Positions 8,026 through 16,304 are shown, counted from the first letter of the stretch. The stretch: 64,000 nucleotides of DNA from DATAEE01 sp036258175 (GCA_036258175.1 DATAEE010000300.1:1-64000), one strand, 5' to 3'. Translations and numbers: made by a program. Notes: generated by a model from the sequence alone, not told the origin.

Positions 8026-9373
8026 ATTCAAGCTCTCTGCTGAAATTCGCCGCACCAGGCGCGTCAGCGTTCACATATACGATCCGCCCGTCGATGATCG
8101 TCGCGCCGACGCCGCCGCGCAGGTTCCAGCCGTCGAACGGCGTGTTCTTCGATTTCGACCGGAATCGCGCGGCCGCAATGATGACCGGCAGATCGGGCGC
8201 GAGGAGCGTCACATCCGCCCGGGCGCCTGCCGCGAGCGTCCCGCCCTCGACCCGAAGGATGCGCGCCGGGTTGACCGACAACAGCTCGATCATCCTCGAG
8301 ATATTGATATGCCCGGCGTGAACCAGGCGATCGAACACGAGCGACACCGCGGTCTCGAGGCCCACGATGCCAAACGGCGCCAGGTCGAACTCCACTTCCT
8401 TTTCATCGTAGTGATGCGGCGCGTGATCGGTCGCGATCGCATCGATGCTGTCGTCGGCCAGCCCCTGGATCATCGCGTCGCGGTCGGCGGCATCGCGGAG
8501 CGGCGGGTTCATCTTCGCGTTGGTGTCGTAGGCGAGGCCCCGACCTCCCGGGCTCGCGATGCCGGCCAGCGCGTCATCGGTCAGCGTGAAATGATGCGGG
8601 GCGACCTCGCAGGTCACCGGCGCGCCGCGCGTCTTTCCATCGCGGACCGCACGAAGCGACCCGCTGACGCTCATGTGGGCAATGTGGACCGCGCTTTTGG
8701 TCAGCTCCGCCAGCATGACGTCACGTTCGACCATGATCGCCTCGGCGGCGGCCGGTATGCCGCGCAGGCCGAGCAGCGACGCCTGATGCCCTTCGTTCGC
8801 GACCCCATCCGCCTTGAGCGACGGATCCTCGCAGTGGTCGATGACGGGCATGCCGAACATCCCGGCATACTCGAGTGCACGCCGCATCAGCAGCGCCGTC
8901 GCAACAGGTCGCCCATCGTCTGACACCGCTACGCAGCCGGCCGTGTGCAGCTCGCCGATATCCGCCATCTGCTCGCCGCGCGATCCGCGGGACACCGCGC
9001 CGATCGGATACACGCGAGCGAGCCCCGCTTCGACCGCGCGTCGAAGGATGAGCTCCGTGACGCTCGCCTGGTCGTTGATCGGATCCGTATTGGGCATACA
9101 TGCCACCGCGGTGAAGCCACCCGCGACGGCGGCGGCGCACCCGGTCGCGACCGTTTCCTTGTGTTCCTGGCCCGGCTCGCGTAAGTGCACGTGCATGTCG
9201 ATCAGGCCGGGACACACGATCCAGCCCTTCGGCACCTCAATCACCTGCGCGCCGTTCGCAGGCAGCGACGCGTCCACGCGCGCGATCCGTCCGTCCTCGA
9301 CGAGGACGTCACGCGGTCCGTGCACACCGGACGCCGGATCGACGACCAGGCCTCCCTTAATGAGCAGCTTCAT
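8009..9373 (-). CDS. pyrC: Dihydroorotase
   Basis: Zinc amidohydrolase that cyclises carbamoyl aspartate to dihydroorotate, third step of UMP synthesis; 454 residues. DMHVHLREPGQ (~57-67) holds the HxH metal ligands, CVAVSDDGRP and MPVIDHCED lie further on, and DAIATDHAPHHYDEKE (~300-315) is the class I dihydroorotase signature. The start is ATG 9373 (MKLLIKGGLVVDP), 17 bases inside pyrB, preferred to the longer in-frame upstream ATG because the conserved first strand begins here. The C-terminus is formed by a dispersed repeat. Part of pyrR-pyrB-pyrC-pyrE. Confidence 0.95.
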   Translation of the reverse strand: MKLLIKGGLVVDPASGVHGPRDVLVEDGRIARVDASLPANGAQVIEVPKGWIVCPGLIDMHVHLREPGQEHKETVATGCAAAVAGGFTAVACMPNTDPINDQASVTELILRRAVEAGLARVYPIGAVSRGSRGEQMADIGELHTAGCVAVSDDGRPVATALLMRRALEYAGMFGMPVIDHCEDPSLKADGVANEGHQASLLGLRGIPAAAEAIMVERDVMLAELTKSAVHIAHMSVSGSLRAVRDGKTRGAPVTCEVAPHHFTLTDDALAGIASPGGRGLAYDTNAKMNPPLRDAADRDAMIQGLADDSIDAIATDHAPHHYDEKEVEFDLAPFGIVGLETAVSLVFDRLVHAGHINISRMIELLSVNPARILRVEGGTLAAGARADVTLLAPDLPVIIAAARFRSKSKNTPFDGWNLRGGVGATIIDGRIVYVNADAPGAANFSRELESARRA

Positions 9374-10361
9374 CGCTCGTTCCACCTGCCATGAGATACA
9401 AGACCGCCATGCGTACCGCCACTCCGTTTGCAACCTGATCGAGGATGACCGAGAACGGTCCGTCGGCGACGTCAGACGCGATCTCGACGCCGCGATTCAT
9501 CGGCCCTGGATGCATGATGATGACGTCAGGCGCCGCCCGCCGCAACCGCTCGGTCGTCATCCCGAACAGCGTGAAATACTCGCGCGTCGACGGCAGGAAG
9601 TGTCCCTGCATCCGTTCCCGCTGAATACGAAGCATCATGACGACGTCGGCGCCTTCGATGGCGTCGTCGACCTTTGTCGTCGCGCGCAGGCCGAATTGTT
9701 CGATGCCCGGCGGGATGAGCGTCGCCGGCCCGGACACGCAGACGTCCGCGCCGAGTTTCCGCAGCAGGAGCAGGTTCGAGCGGAGCACGCGGCTGTGCAA
9801 CAGGTCGCCGATAATCGCGACCTTGAGGCCGGCGATCCTGCCCTTCCGTTCACGGATCGTGAACGCATCGAGCAGCGCCTGCGTCGGGTGCTCGTGCATC
9901 CCGTCGCCGGCATTGACGATCCGGGATCGGCAGATGCGGGCAAGCAGATGACAGGCCCCCGACGAGGCGTGGCGCATGACCGTGATATCCGGCGACATCG
10001 CGTCGAGATTCCGTGCGGTATCGGCGAGCGTCTCCCCTTTCGCCACGCTCGAGCCGACGGCCGCGATGCTCAACGTATCTGCGCTCAGCCGCTTCTCGGC
10101 GATTTCGAACGACGTCCGCGTCCGCGTGCTCGGCTCGAAGAACAGGTTCACGACGGTGCGCCCGCGCAGCGTCGGGACCTTCTTGATCGTGCGCGTCCCG
10201 ACTTCCTTCATCGCTTCCGCCGTATCCAGCACGAGGCCGATTTCCTCTGCCGTGAGCTCTGCGATACCCAGCAAGTGACGCCCGCGCAGCGAGGCGGTCG
10301 CGGGCTGCGACTCGAGCGTGTCGGCGGGCATGACGGTGTCCGGAGATCGTTTGGTCATCAC
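9357..10361 (-). CDS. pyrB: Aspartate carbamoyltransferase catalytic chain
   Basis: Condenses carbamoyl phosphate with aspartate, the committed step of pyrimidine synthesis. Of 334 residues, FFEPSTRTRTSFE (~75-87) is the carbamoyl-phosphate loop and HPTQALLDAFTI (~151-162) is diagnostic; PGPMNRGVEI and the C-terminal helix agree with the catalytic chain. No pyrI regulatory chain is present, in keeping with PyrR-controlled operons. The start overlaps the pyrR stop by 4 bases and the end overlaps pyrC, so translation is probably coupled. Confidence 0.96.
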   Translation of the reverse strand: MMTKRSPDTVMPADTLESQPATASLRGRHLLGIAELTAEEIGLVLDTAEAMKEVGTRTIKKVPTLRGRTVVNLFFEPSTRTRTSFEIAEKRLSADTLSIAAVGSSVAKGETLADTARNLDAMSPDITVMRHASSGACHLLARICRSRIVNAGDGMHEHPTQALLDAFTIRERKGRIAGLKVAIIGDLLHSRVLRSNLLLLRKLGADVCVSGPATLIPPGIEQFGLRATTKVDDAIEGADVVMMLRIQRERMQGHFLPSTREYFTLFGMTTERLRRAAPDVIIMHPGPMNRGVEIASDVADGPFSVILDQVANGVAVRMAVLYLMAGGTSDEAAH

Positions 10362-10894
10362 GCGTGCTCCTCGATCGAGACCAGGTCCTGGCCGTCGATC
10401 TCCGTCAGGCGGACCTGCACGCTCTGCTTGAGCGAGGTCGGCACGTTCTTGCCCACGTAATCCGCTTTGATCGGCAGCTCGCGATGGCCCCGGTCGACGA
10501 GCACCACGAGCTGGATGGTCCGGGGCCGCCCGAAGTCAATCAACGCGTCGAGCGCCGCCCGCACCGTCCGCCCCGTATAGAGCACATCGTCCACGAGCAG
10601 GATCCGGCGGTCGTCAATCGAGAACGGGATATCGGTGCTGCGCACGAGTGGCTGCGGCCCGACCGGGTGCCGCATGAGATCGTCGCGATAGAGCGTGATG
10701 TCGAGCGCGCCGGCCGGCACTGGCTCGCCGGCAATCTCGGACACCGTCTTGACGATCCGCCGCGCGAGTGTGACGCCGCGGGTGCGAACCCCAACGAACG
10801 CGAGCTCCGCAACGCCGCGGTTGCGCTCGACGATCTCATGCCCGATCCGCGTCAACGCGCGCGCGATCTGCGCCTCGTCCATTACGACAGCCAT
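10358..10894 (-). CDS. pyrR: PyrR bifunctional regulator / uracil phosphoribosyltransferase
   Basis: PyrR binds a stem-loop in pyr mRNA when UMP is high and lowers expression; many members also have uracil phosphoribosyltransferase activity. The 178 residues begin MAVVMDEAQIARALTRIGHEI and carry LAFVGVRTRGVTLARRI, the PRPP loop RRILLVDDVLYTGRT (~94-108) and the C-terminal RELPIKADYVGKNVPT typical of PyrR. ATG 10894 matches the family N-terminus; the frame stays open to 11047, but that stretch covers the untranslated leader. It is first of the pyr minus unit, and a recognisable PyrR-binding site lies about 155 bases upstream. Confidence 0.94.
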   Translation of the reverse strand: MAVVMDEAQIARALTRIGHEIVERNRGVAELAFVGVRTRGVTLARRIVKTVSEIAGEPVPAGALDITLYRDDLMRHPVGPQPLVRSTDIPFSIDDRRILLVDDVLYTGRTVRAALDALIDFGRPRTIQLVVLVDRGHRELPIKADYVGKNVPTSLKQSVQVRLTEIDGQDLVSIEEHA

Positions 10895-10944
10895 GGGCGT
10901 TGATGGCACACGACAAAGGGAGGCCGCGGCCGCGAGGGAGCGGC

Positions 10945-10999
10945 GCGGGGCGTAGGGCCCCCGCAAGCGACCGAGCCGGGGTGTGGGGCGAAGCCCCAC
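10945..10999 (-). other. Two GC-rich hairpins in the pyrR leader
   Basis: Between the PyrR site and pyrR lie GTGGGG/CCCCAC around a TTCG-type loop (10983-10999) and GCGGGG/CCCCGC (10945-10964). Neither is followed by a T-run. They may be alternative structures for attenuation or Rho-dependent control, but a classical intrinsic terminator is not visible. Confidence 0.45.
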
Positions 11000-11046
11000 A
11001 TGATCAAAGCTGGGATTGAACGAAGGAGAGGGACGGTCACGGCACA

Positions 11047-11078
11047 CCTCTTCGCGGCCTCTCAGGACCGCAGTTAAA
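11047..11078 (-). promoter_or_regulatory. PyrR-binding RNA element in the pyr operon leader
   Basis: Read on the minus strand, the leader holds TTTAAC, then GGTCCTGAGAGGCCGC, then GAAGAGG. This matches the known PyrR binding-loop pattern (TTTAA ... AGTCCNGAGAGGCT ... GAAGG) with compensated stem pairs. It sits just after the predicted transcription start and before pyrR-pyrB-pyrC-pyrE. Confidence 0.85.
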
Positions 11079-11088
11079 GAGTGGACCT

Positions 11089-11094
11089 ATTCTA
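11089..11094 (-). promoter_or_regulatory. -10 box TAGAAT of the pyrR operon
   Basis: TAGAAT on the minus strand lies 10 bases upstream of the PyrR-binding element, so transcription would begin just before it and include it. The only -35-like hexamer (TTGCCA, 11116-11121) is at a poor 21-base spacing. Confidence 0.5.
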
Positions 11095-11101
11095 GCAGAA
11101 T

Positions 11102-12853
11102 CTAACGGTCGTACGTGGCAATGAATGTGATGGGCCGGTCCGCAGTGAACGTCCGCTCGAAGAGATCCGTGCGGGCGAAGCCGTCCATGTCGCGTCCGAC
11201 CGGCAATCCCAGGAAATAGAGCACCGTCGGCGTCACGTCCACGATCGATCCCCGCTCGGGCAGCTTGCCCGTCGTCACGTGAGCGCCGTAGGCGATGAGG
11301 AACCCGTCGGGCGCCCGGTCGTGCGTGCCCGTGATGTGCCCCTCGCGCATCGCCCGCGCGACCAGCCGCTTGCCCGGGCTGACCGGCTGCATGCCGAACC
11401 CGGAAACCACTAGAAGCAGATCCTCCGGCCCAAGCGTTTGGACGACCGAGCCGATTTCAGCGTCGATGTACCCGTAGTAGCGCTCGAGGACTTCACCGTG
11501 ACGCTGGCGCTCGGCATCGGTGACATCGCCGAATGCGCCGGGCTGTGCATACCGCAGGTAGACGTGGCCGACGTCGTCGAGCCCCGCGTACCGCACGGCC
11601 GTCAGCGTGAGTGGCCCGTTTCCAGCACCAAGCTCGCGCGCGGCGCGCGCATAGACCGGATCCCAGCGCGCTTCCGAATCGTCCCCGCCGGGGGCGTCTG
11701 CGCCTTCGAGCCCGGCCGGCACGATGTCGGGCCGTTCCGCCGCTTCCGTGAAGATCCCGCGCGTCGCCGGCAGAATCTGCGGTGGATAGGCGATCTCCTC
11801 GTCATCGAGCCGCAGGAGCGGACTCGAGATCTGGTGGAAACGATCGCTGACGAGAAAGCCGCGGACGGGCCGCGCGGGCAGCGTGGCGGGCCATCGGACA
11901 ACACCGCTGGCGAGACCGAACCCGTTGAGGATGTCCCAGAGCGGCCGCGCGCGCCAGGCGGCCGACGTCGTGGGATCGCTCCTCACAAGCTCGAGACGCA
12001 CGAGAAGATGCGAGAACGTGTAATCGGGCAGCAGGTCGACCGGCGCGTCCGACGGCTGCACTCGATACGTCGCGGCCGACCGCACGCCATTGCCGGGCGG
12101 ATACTTACCCGTCGCGACGGCGGTCCAGACCGGTTCGGGCTGGGTCGGACGAATGGTGGCGAGATCGATCGTCGCGCCACGCGTCAGCAGGCGATCGAAA
12201 TTCGGAAGGCGTCCCTCGGCCGCGAGAGGCCAGAGATACTCGAGCGAGGCGCCGTCGAGCAGGATCAGCACGACGCGCCCTCCCACGGGGCCGGCCACGA
12301 CGCTGGCGAGCTCGGAGCGACGTGGCCCTGGCGGATCCGGCTGTCCCGGCCCGCGCGCCGCGAGGGGTGCAGCGATCGAGGTCGCGACGGCAAGGAGCAG
12401 CATGGCACCGGCGGCCGGACTGCCCCGCCGCCCGAAGGAGTACCGTGCCAGCGCGGTCAGCAGCACGACCGATGCCGCGGCCGACATGGCGATCGCTCCA
12501 ATAGTCATGCGCCGCACCGCGTGCTCGCCGAGGCTCAGGCCAAAGCCGCGGACGTTGACCCACATCAGCACGGCGGCGCCAACGGATACAAACGCCGCCA
12601 TCCACGCGAGGAGCCGAACGCTGATCCAGCCGGGCGACACCGGCGTCGCCACGAACTCGCGCAGCGCGAGGGCGAGATAGAAAAACACGATCAGATGCGC
12701 GCCGTAGAACACCGCCAGCGTGAGCGTCCAGTGCCACGTCGTCGCGGAGATCAGCGGCACGTGCGGGTTGAGCTGCAGGAGGAGCAGCGTGAGGTACACG
12801 GCGCCGAGGAGTCCGCCCGCGACTGCGTTGGTGAGCATCCGGAGGAACCGCAC
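11102..12853 (-). CDS. Membrane-anchored alkaline phosphatase-superfamily protein (phosphodiesterase/nucleotide pyrophosphatase type)
   Basis: 583 residues: four to five transmembrane helices (residues ~8-30, 40-66, 80-105, 120-140, 150-165) precede a periplasmic alkaline-phosphatase-fold domain. VVLILLDGASLEYLWPL (~195-211) carries the first metal Asp, and PVWTAVATGKYPPGNGV holds the Thr nucleophile region. YAGLDDVGHVYLRY supplies further metal ligands, and VVSGFGMQPVSPG sits where sDHG is usual. GTHDRAPDGFLI and DVTPTVLYFLGLP are typical C-terminal motifs. A phospho- or phosphonate-ester substrate is expected but unknown. It lies between the two pyr units, convergent with neither. The 3' end is 8 bases from the pyr -10 box. 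GTG start, apparently leaderless. Confidence 0.82.
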   Translation of the reverse strand: MRFLRMLTNAVAGGLLGAVYLTLLLLQLNPHVPLISATTWHWTLTLAVFYGAHLIVFFYLALALREFVATPVSPGWISVRLLAWMAAFVSVGAAVLMWVNVRGFGLSLGEHAVRRMTIGAIAMSAAASVVLLTALARYSFGRRGSPAAGAMLLLAVATSIAAPLAARGPGQPDPPGPRRSELASVVAGPVGGRVVLILLDGASLEYLWPLAAEGRLPNFDRLLTRGATIDLATIRPTQPEPVWTAVATGKYPPGNGVRSAATYRVQPSDAPVDLLPDYTFSHLLVRLELVRSDPTTSAAWRARPLWDILNGFGLASGVVRWPATLPARPVRGFLVSDRFHQISSPLLRLDDEEIAYPPQILPATRGIFTEAAERPDIVPAGLEGADAPGGDDSEARWDPVYARAARELGAGNGPLTLTAVRYAGLDDVGHVYLRYAQPGAFGDVTDAERQRHGEVLERYYGYIDAEIGSVVQTLGPEDLLLVVSGFGMQPVSPGKRLVARAMREGHITGTHDRAPDGFLIAYGAHVTTGKLPERGSIVDVTPTVLYFLGLPVGRDMDGFARTDLFERTFTADRPITFIATYDR

Positions 12854-12856
12854 AGC

Positions 12857-12903
12857 CGCAGATTAACGCAGATCAACGCAAGCCGCCGATCAACGCAGAT
12901 AAC
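12857..12903. repeat. CGCAGATTA-type tandem repeat in a divergent promoter gap
   Basis: Units CCGCAGATTA, ACGCAGATCA and ACGCAGATAA. The first unit, read on the minus strand, gives TAATCT-GCGGCT-GTG, so the repeat carries a -10 box for the phosphatase gene. Related units occur at 22400-22513 and 42297-42326. Confidence 0.75.
12860..12865 (-). promoter_or_regulatory. -10 box TAATCT of the phosphatase gene, inside a repeat
   Basis: It ends 6 bases before GTG 12853. The same TAATCT-GCGGC context precedes pdxJ at 42300-42305. Confidence 0.5.
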
Positions 12904-12915
12904 GGGCAATCTAGG

Positions 12916-12921
12916 TATACT
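12916..12921 (+). promoter_or_regulatory. -10 box TATACT of the pyrK operon (probably leaderless)
   Basis: TATACT ends 8 bases before ATG 12930. No Shine-Dalgarno and no obvious -35. Confidence 0.55.
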
Positions 12922-12929
12922 GCCGGGAT

Positions 12930-13751
12930 ATGCCGATCGACGTCGACGCCGCGGTGATCGCGAACACGCGGCTGTCCGACGAGTACAACGTCGTCGCGCT
13001 CGACGCGCCGGCGATCGCGCGCGATGCACTGCCGGGACAGTTCGTCATGTTGAAGGCATCGCCGGGCACTGATCCACTGCTCCGGCGGCCGTTTTCGATC
13101 TTCGAGATTCTTCGCGACGCTGCCGGCCGTCCGACGGGCGTGTCGATTCTCAACAAGCGTGTCGGCGTCGGCACGCGGCTGTTCTTCGACGCCGTCCCGG
13201 GTGCGACTGTTCCGTGCCTGGGTCCGCTGGGACGGCCCTTTGAACCCGTCGATCGATCGGGCGAAGGCTGGATGGTTGCGGGCGGCGTCGGGCTCGCGCC
13301 GTTTGCAACGCTGGCGGAAGCGCTCGCGACCCGACGCACGCCAGCGACGCTCTTTTATGGCGGCCGCCGAAGCGCGGACCTCTTCTACGTCGAGTTTTTC
13401 GAGCGCCTCGGCGTGGGAGTCGTGCTGACAACTGAAGATGGCAGCCGCGGGGAGCACGGACGTGTTACGGCGCCGCTCGAACGCGCGCTCAAAGCGGCCG
13501 CCGCCGATCGGAGTATCACGCTGTATGTTTGTGGGCCGACCCCGATGATGGCGGCCGTCGCCAGCCTCGCGCGCCGTTACGATCGGCGCGCGGTGGTGTC
13601 GCTCGAACAGGTGATGGGGTGCGGTCTCGGCGGCTGCTACAGCTGCGTCGTTCCCGTGCAGACGGACGGCTCGGCACACTTCGTTCGGTCGTGCATCGAC
13701 GGACCCGTGTTCGATTCAAGCCTGATCGTGTGGGAAGATCTCAGGCATTAG
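12930..13751 (+). CDS. pyrK: Dihydroorotate dehydrogenase electron-transfer subunit PyrK
   Basis: FAD/2Fe-2S subunit that passes electrons from the PyrD subunit to NAD+, making the class 1B enzyme. Among 273 residues, the ferredoxin-reductase FAD site RRPFSIFEI (~52-60), GVSILNKRVGVGTRLF and the NAD-site VAGGVGLAPFATLAEAL (~110-126) are clear. The C-terminal Cys cluster GCGLGGCYSCVVPVQ...VRSC (~229-256) is the 2Fe-2S binding motif of this family. It opens the plus-strand pyrK-pyrD-pyrF unit, divergent from the phosphatase gene. Confidence 0.94.
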   Translation: MPIDVDAAVIANTRLSDEYNVVALDAPAIARDALPGQFVMLKASPGTDPLLRRPFSIFEILRDAAGRPTGVSILNKRVGVGTRLFFDAVPGATVPCLGPLGRPFEPVDRSGEGWMVAGGVGLAPFATLAEALATRRTPATLFYGGRRSADLFYVEFFERLGVGVVLTTEDGSRGEHGRVTAPLERALKAAAADRSITLYVCGPTPMMAAVASLARRYDRRAVVSLEQVMGCGLGGCYSCVVPVQTDGSAHFVRSCIDGPVFDSSLIVWEDLRH

Positions 13752-13769
13752 GCCGGGCCGCCCTCCACA

Positions 13770-14711
13770 ATGACTGACCTCGCTGTCCAAATCGGTCCAC
13801 TCAAGCTCGCGAACCCGATCATCGCCGCGAGCGGGTGCTTCGGGTACGGCGTCGAGTACGCCGATGTGGTCGACCTCTCGACGCTCGGCGGCGTCGCCGT
13901 CAAGGGGCTGTTCCTCGAAGCGCGCGAGGGTCACCCGCCGCCGCGGATCGTCGAGACCCCGTCGGGGATGCTCAATGCGATCGGACTGCAAGGCATCGGC
14001 GTCCACCGCTTCATCCGCGAAAAGCTGCCGGAACTGCGGGACCGCCGCGCGGTCGTCATCGTCAACATCTGCGGCACCACGCTCGACGAGTACGTCGAGC
14101 TGGCGCGGATTCTCTCCGACGCGGAAGGCGTAGCCGCGCTCGAGCTGAACATCTCGTGCCCCAACATCAAAGAAGGTGGCATCACCTTCGGCTGCAGCCT
14201 CACGGGCACGCTCGACGTTGTCAGCGCCGTCCGGAAGGTCACTCGTCTGCCGGTCATCCCGAAGCTGACGCCGAACGTGACCGATGTCGCGTCCTTCGCG
14301 CGAGCCGCTGAAGAATCGGGAGCGGACGCGGTGTCGCTCGTGAACACGTTCCTCGCGATGGCCATCGACGTCGAGACGCGGCGGCCAAAGCTCTCGAACA
14401 TCGTCGGCGGGCTCAGCGGCCCGGCCATCCGGCCGATCGCCGTCCGGATGGTGTACGAGTGCCGGCAAGCCGTCAAAATACCGGTCATCGGCATGGGCGG
14501 CATCGCCACGCCCACCGATGCGCTCGAATTCATGATCGCCGGCGCAACCGCGGTGCAGGTAGGCACCGCCAACTTCGTCGACCCGTTCGTCTGGTCGAAG
14601 CTCCTCGACGGCCTGCGCGACTATCTGACGCGCCACAACATCGGGCGGGTTGCTGATCTCATCGGAACGCTCGATACACGCGCGCGCGAGCAGGCGTGGA
14701 TCAGCTCCTAG
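13770..14711 (+). CDS. pyrD: Dihydroorotate dehydrogenase B, catalytic subunit
   Basis: FMN enzyme oxidising dihydroorotate to orotate together with PyrK; 313 residues. LKLANPIIAASGCFGYGVEY (~10-29), the substrate loop LELNISCPNIKEGG (~124-137) with the catalytic Cys characteristic of class 1, PVIPKLTPNVTD, and VSLVNTFLAMAID are typical; FMN phosphate binding is GMGGIATPTDALEFM and AVQVGTANF. It starts 18 bases after pyrK and overlaps pyrF by 16 bases. Confidence 0.96.
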   Translation: MTDLAVQIGPLKLANPIIAASGCFGYGVEYADVVDLSTLGGVAVKGLFLEAREGHPPPRIVETPSGMLNAIGLQGIGVHRFIREKLPELRDRRAVVIVNICGTTLDEYVELARILSDAEGVAALELNISCPNIKEGGITFGCSLTGTLDVVSAVRKVTRLPVIPKLTPNVTDVASFARAAEESGADAVSLVNTFLAMAIDVETRRPKLSNIVGGLSGPAIRPIAVRMVYECRQAVKIPVIGMGGIATPTDALEFMIAGATAVQVGTANFVDPFVWSKLLDGLRDYLTRHNIGRVADLIGTLDTRAREQAWISS

Positions 14712-15415
14712 TCGCGCTCGACGTGGACGATGGCCAGCGCGCGCTGGAGCTGGCCGAATCGTTGAGAGGGCTCGCGGGCGGCTTCAAGGTCGGCAGCCGG
14801 CTTTTCACCGCCGAGGGCCCCGCGATCGTTCGCGCCCTCGCCGAGCGCGGCGACCGGGTCTTCCTCGATCTCAAGTTCCACGACATCCCGAACACCGTGG
14901 CCGGCGCCGTTGAGGCGGCAACGGTGTTCGGCGCCTGGATGGTCAACGTCCACGCCGGGGGCGGCGCCGCCATGATGCGCGCCGCGCACGAGGGTGCCGT
15001 CAAGGCGGCCGCCGCAGCTCGCCGCGAGCCGCCGCTCGTCATCGCCGTGACCGTGCTCACCAGCATGACGCAGGCGACACTGGACGAAGTAGGGGTGCTC
15101 CTGCCGCCGATCGACCAGGTCACCAAGCTGGCATCGCTGACGCAGGAAGCGGGGCTGGACGGCGTGGTGGCCTCGCCGCTCGAAATCGCCGCGATCCGGC
15201 GCCGCTGCGGCGATGAGTTCGTCGTCGTGACGCCCGGCATCCGCGGTGACGCTGCCAAGGCAAGCGGCGCCGATGATCAGGCGCGCACGATGGGACCGGC
15301 CGAGGCCATCGCCGCCGGCGCCAACTACATCGTTGTCGGACGGCCGATCATCGCCGCGCCCGATCCGCGGGCGGCAGCTGAACGGATTCTTCAGGGACTA
15401 GGGACTAGGGACTAG
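14696..15415 (+). CDS. pyrF: Orotidine 5'-phosphate decarboxylase
   Basis: Final step of UMP synthesis. The 239 residues show VALDVDDGQRALELAE at the start, VFLDLKFHDIPNTVAGAV (~55-72) with the catalytic Asp/Lys array, and VTPGIRGDAAKASGADDQART and YIVVGRPIIAA at the phosphate site. The start is GTG 14696 inside pyrD. The last residues (GLGTRD) and the stop codon are read from the GGGACTA heptamer array, so the natural end was probably near ERILQ and has been extended by the repeat. Confidence 0.95.
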   Translation: MDQLLVALDVDDGQRALELAESLRGLAGGFKVGSRLFTAEGPAIVRALAERGDRVFLDLKFHDIPNTVAGAVEAATVFGAWMVNVHAGGGAAMMRAAHEGAVKAAAAARREPPLVIAVTVLTSMTQATLDEVGVLLPPIDQVTKLASLTQEAGLDGVVASPLEIAAIRRRCGDEFVVVTPGIRGDAAKASGADDQARTMGPAEAIAAGANYIVVGRPIIAAPDPRAAAERILQGLGTRD

Positions 15416-15428
15416 GGACTAGGGACTC
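15394..15428. repeat. Five tandem GGGACTA heptamers
   Basis: Units start at 15394, 15401, 15408, 15415 and 15422 (the last is GGGACTC). The array supplies the pyrF stop codon (TAG 15413-15415) and ends two bases before the TTG start of the next gene. Confidence 0.9.
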
Positions 15429-15430
15429 GG

Positions 15431-15715
15431 TTGACGCTGACAATCTATTCCCGCCCGGGTTGTCATCTCTGCGAGGAAATGAAGGCTGTCGTCCAGCGTG
15501 TCCGCCGCGAGCATCCGTTCGAGCTGACCGAAGTGGATATCAGCGGCGATCCCGAGCTGGAGCTGCGCTACGGCCAGGAAATCCCCGTGCTCGAACTGGA
15601 CGGAAAGAAGATCGCCAAGTTCCGACTCGACGAGGACGCCCTGCGGCGGGCGCTCAAAGGACGGATGCCAGGGACGGGTAGGGGCGGTTCGCGAACCGCC
15701 CCTACTTCGCGGTGA
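15431..15715 (+). CDS. Glutaredoxin-like thioredoxin-fold protein
   Basis: Small cytoplasmic thiol protein, 94 residues, of the glutaredoxin/DUF836 type. SRPGCHLCEEMKAVV (residues ~7-21) gives the CxxC redox pair (CHLC), EIPVLELDGKK contains the cis-Pro expected of the fold, and the rest matches beta-alpha-beta spacing. The start is TTG 15431 just after the heptamer array; no better start is in frame. The last ~15 residues (GTGRGGSRTAPTSR) are encoded by a 28-base palindrome and are unlikely to be functional. It overlaps the convergent pal gene by 14 bases. Function is probably thiol-disulfide exchange; the partner is unknown. Confidence 0.82.
   Translation: MTLTIYSRPGCHLCEEMKAVVQRVRREHPFELTEVDISGDPELELRYGQEIPVLELDGKKIAKFRLDEDALRRALKGRMPGTGRGGSRTAPTSR
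15678..15705. repeat. Perfect 28-base palindrome shared by two convergent genes
   Basis: Arms GTAGGGGCGGTTCG and its exact complement. On the minus strand its TAG is the pal stop codon (15702-15704); on the plus strand it encodes the tail of the glutaredoxin-like protein. It could also act as a bidirectional terminator stem, although no T-run follows. Confidence 0.9.
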
Positions 15716-16274
15716 TAATGAACCGCCCTCTCCGGTTCCGCGACCAGCAGGCTTCGTTGAGCTCGGTGCAGACCTGCTGCTCCTCGCCCTTGCTCACGAT
15801 CGCGATGCGGTCGCCGGTCAAGCCCAGTCCATTGAGGTAGTCGCGGACGGCGGCCGCGCGGCGCTCGCCGAGCGCCAGGTTGTATTCGTTGGTGCCGCGT
15901 GTATCCGCATGCCCTTCGACGGTCGCCTTGACCGCCGTCCAGCGCTTCAGCCACGCCGAGTTCTTCTGCAGGGTCGTGCGGGCGGTTTCGCTGAGATCCG
16001 CGCTGTCGTAGTCGAAGTGCACCTCCGCGAGCGGCGCCTCGGCGTTGAGATCGTCGACCGACTTGCGGGCGAAGAGCTCGTCTTCCGTCATCGGGGTCGG
16101 CGCGGGGGTCGCCGGCGGCGGCGGAGGCGGGGGGGGTGGCGGTGGAGTGGGATCGGCGGCCCGCGGCGGCGGCGCCGGCGCGGGAGTCGTCGCCGGCTTC
16201 GGCTTTCCACATGCGGCTGCGGTAAGCAGCGCGGACAGTCCTATCGCCAGACACGCACGACTCGCGTGATTCAT
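15702..16274 (-). CDS. pal: OmpA-family peptidoglycan-associated lipoprotein (Pal-like)
   Basis: Outer-membrane lipoprotein tethering the membrane to peptidoglycan, 190 residues. The ATG at 16274 follows a good AGGAG. The signal ends in the lipobox LLTAAAC, so Cys is near residue 18. A Pro-rich spacer of ~45 residues includes an eleven-proline run. The C-terminal OmpA domain has VHFDYDSADLSETART, VEGHADTRGTNEYNLALGERRA (split GHADxRGTxxYN motif) and DRIAIVSKGEEQQV. The longer in-frame upstream start (16532) is rejected because it would bury the signal peptide. No tolB or cpoB is adjacent. Confidence 0.9.
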   Translation of the reverse strand: MNHASRACLAIGLSALLTAAACGKPKPATTPAPAPPPRAADPTPPPPPPPPPPPATPAPTPMTEDELFARKSVDDLNAEAPLAEVHFDYDSADLSETARTTLQKNSAWLKRWTAVKATVEGHADTRGTNEYNLALGERRAAAVRDYLNGLGLTGDRIAIVSKGEEQQVCTELNEACWSRNRRGRFIITAK

Positions 16275-16304
16275 AGAAACAATCTCCTGGAAACTGAACG
16301 AGCT

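Noticed and set aside
10983..10999. Intrinsic terminator in the pyrR leader
   Set aside because: The hairpin is strong but no run of T follows on the minus strand; listed only as a leader hairpin.
10358..11047. A longer PyrR starting at 11047
   Set aside because: The extra 51 residues do not resemble PyrR and cover the PyrR-binding leader and two hairpins; ATG 10894 gives the family N-terminus.
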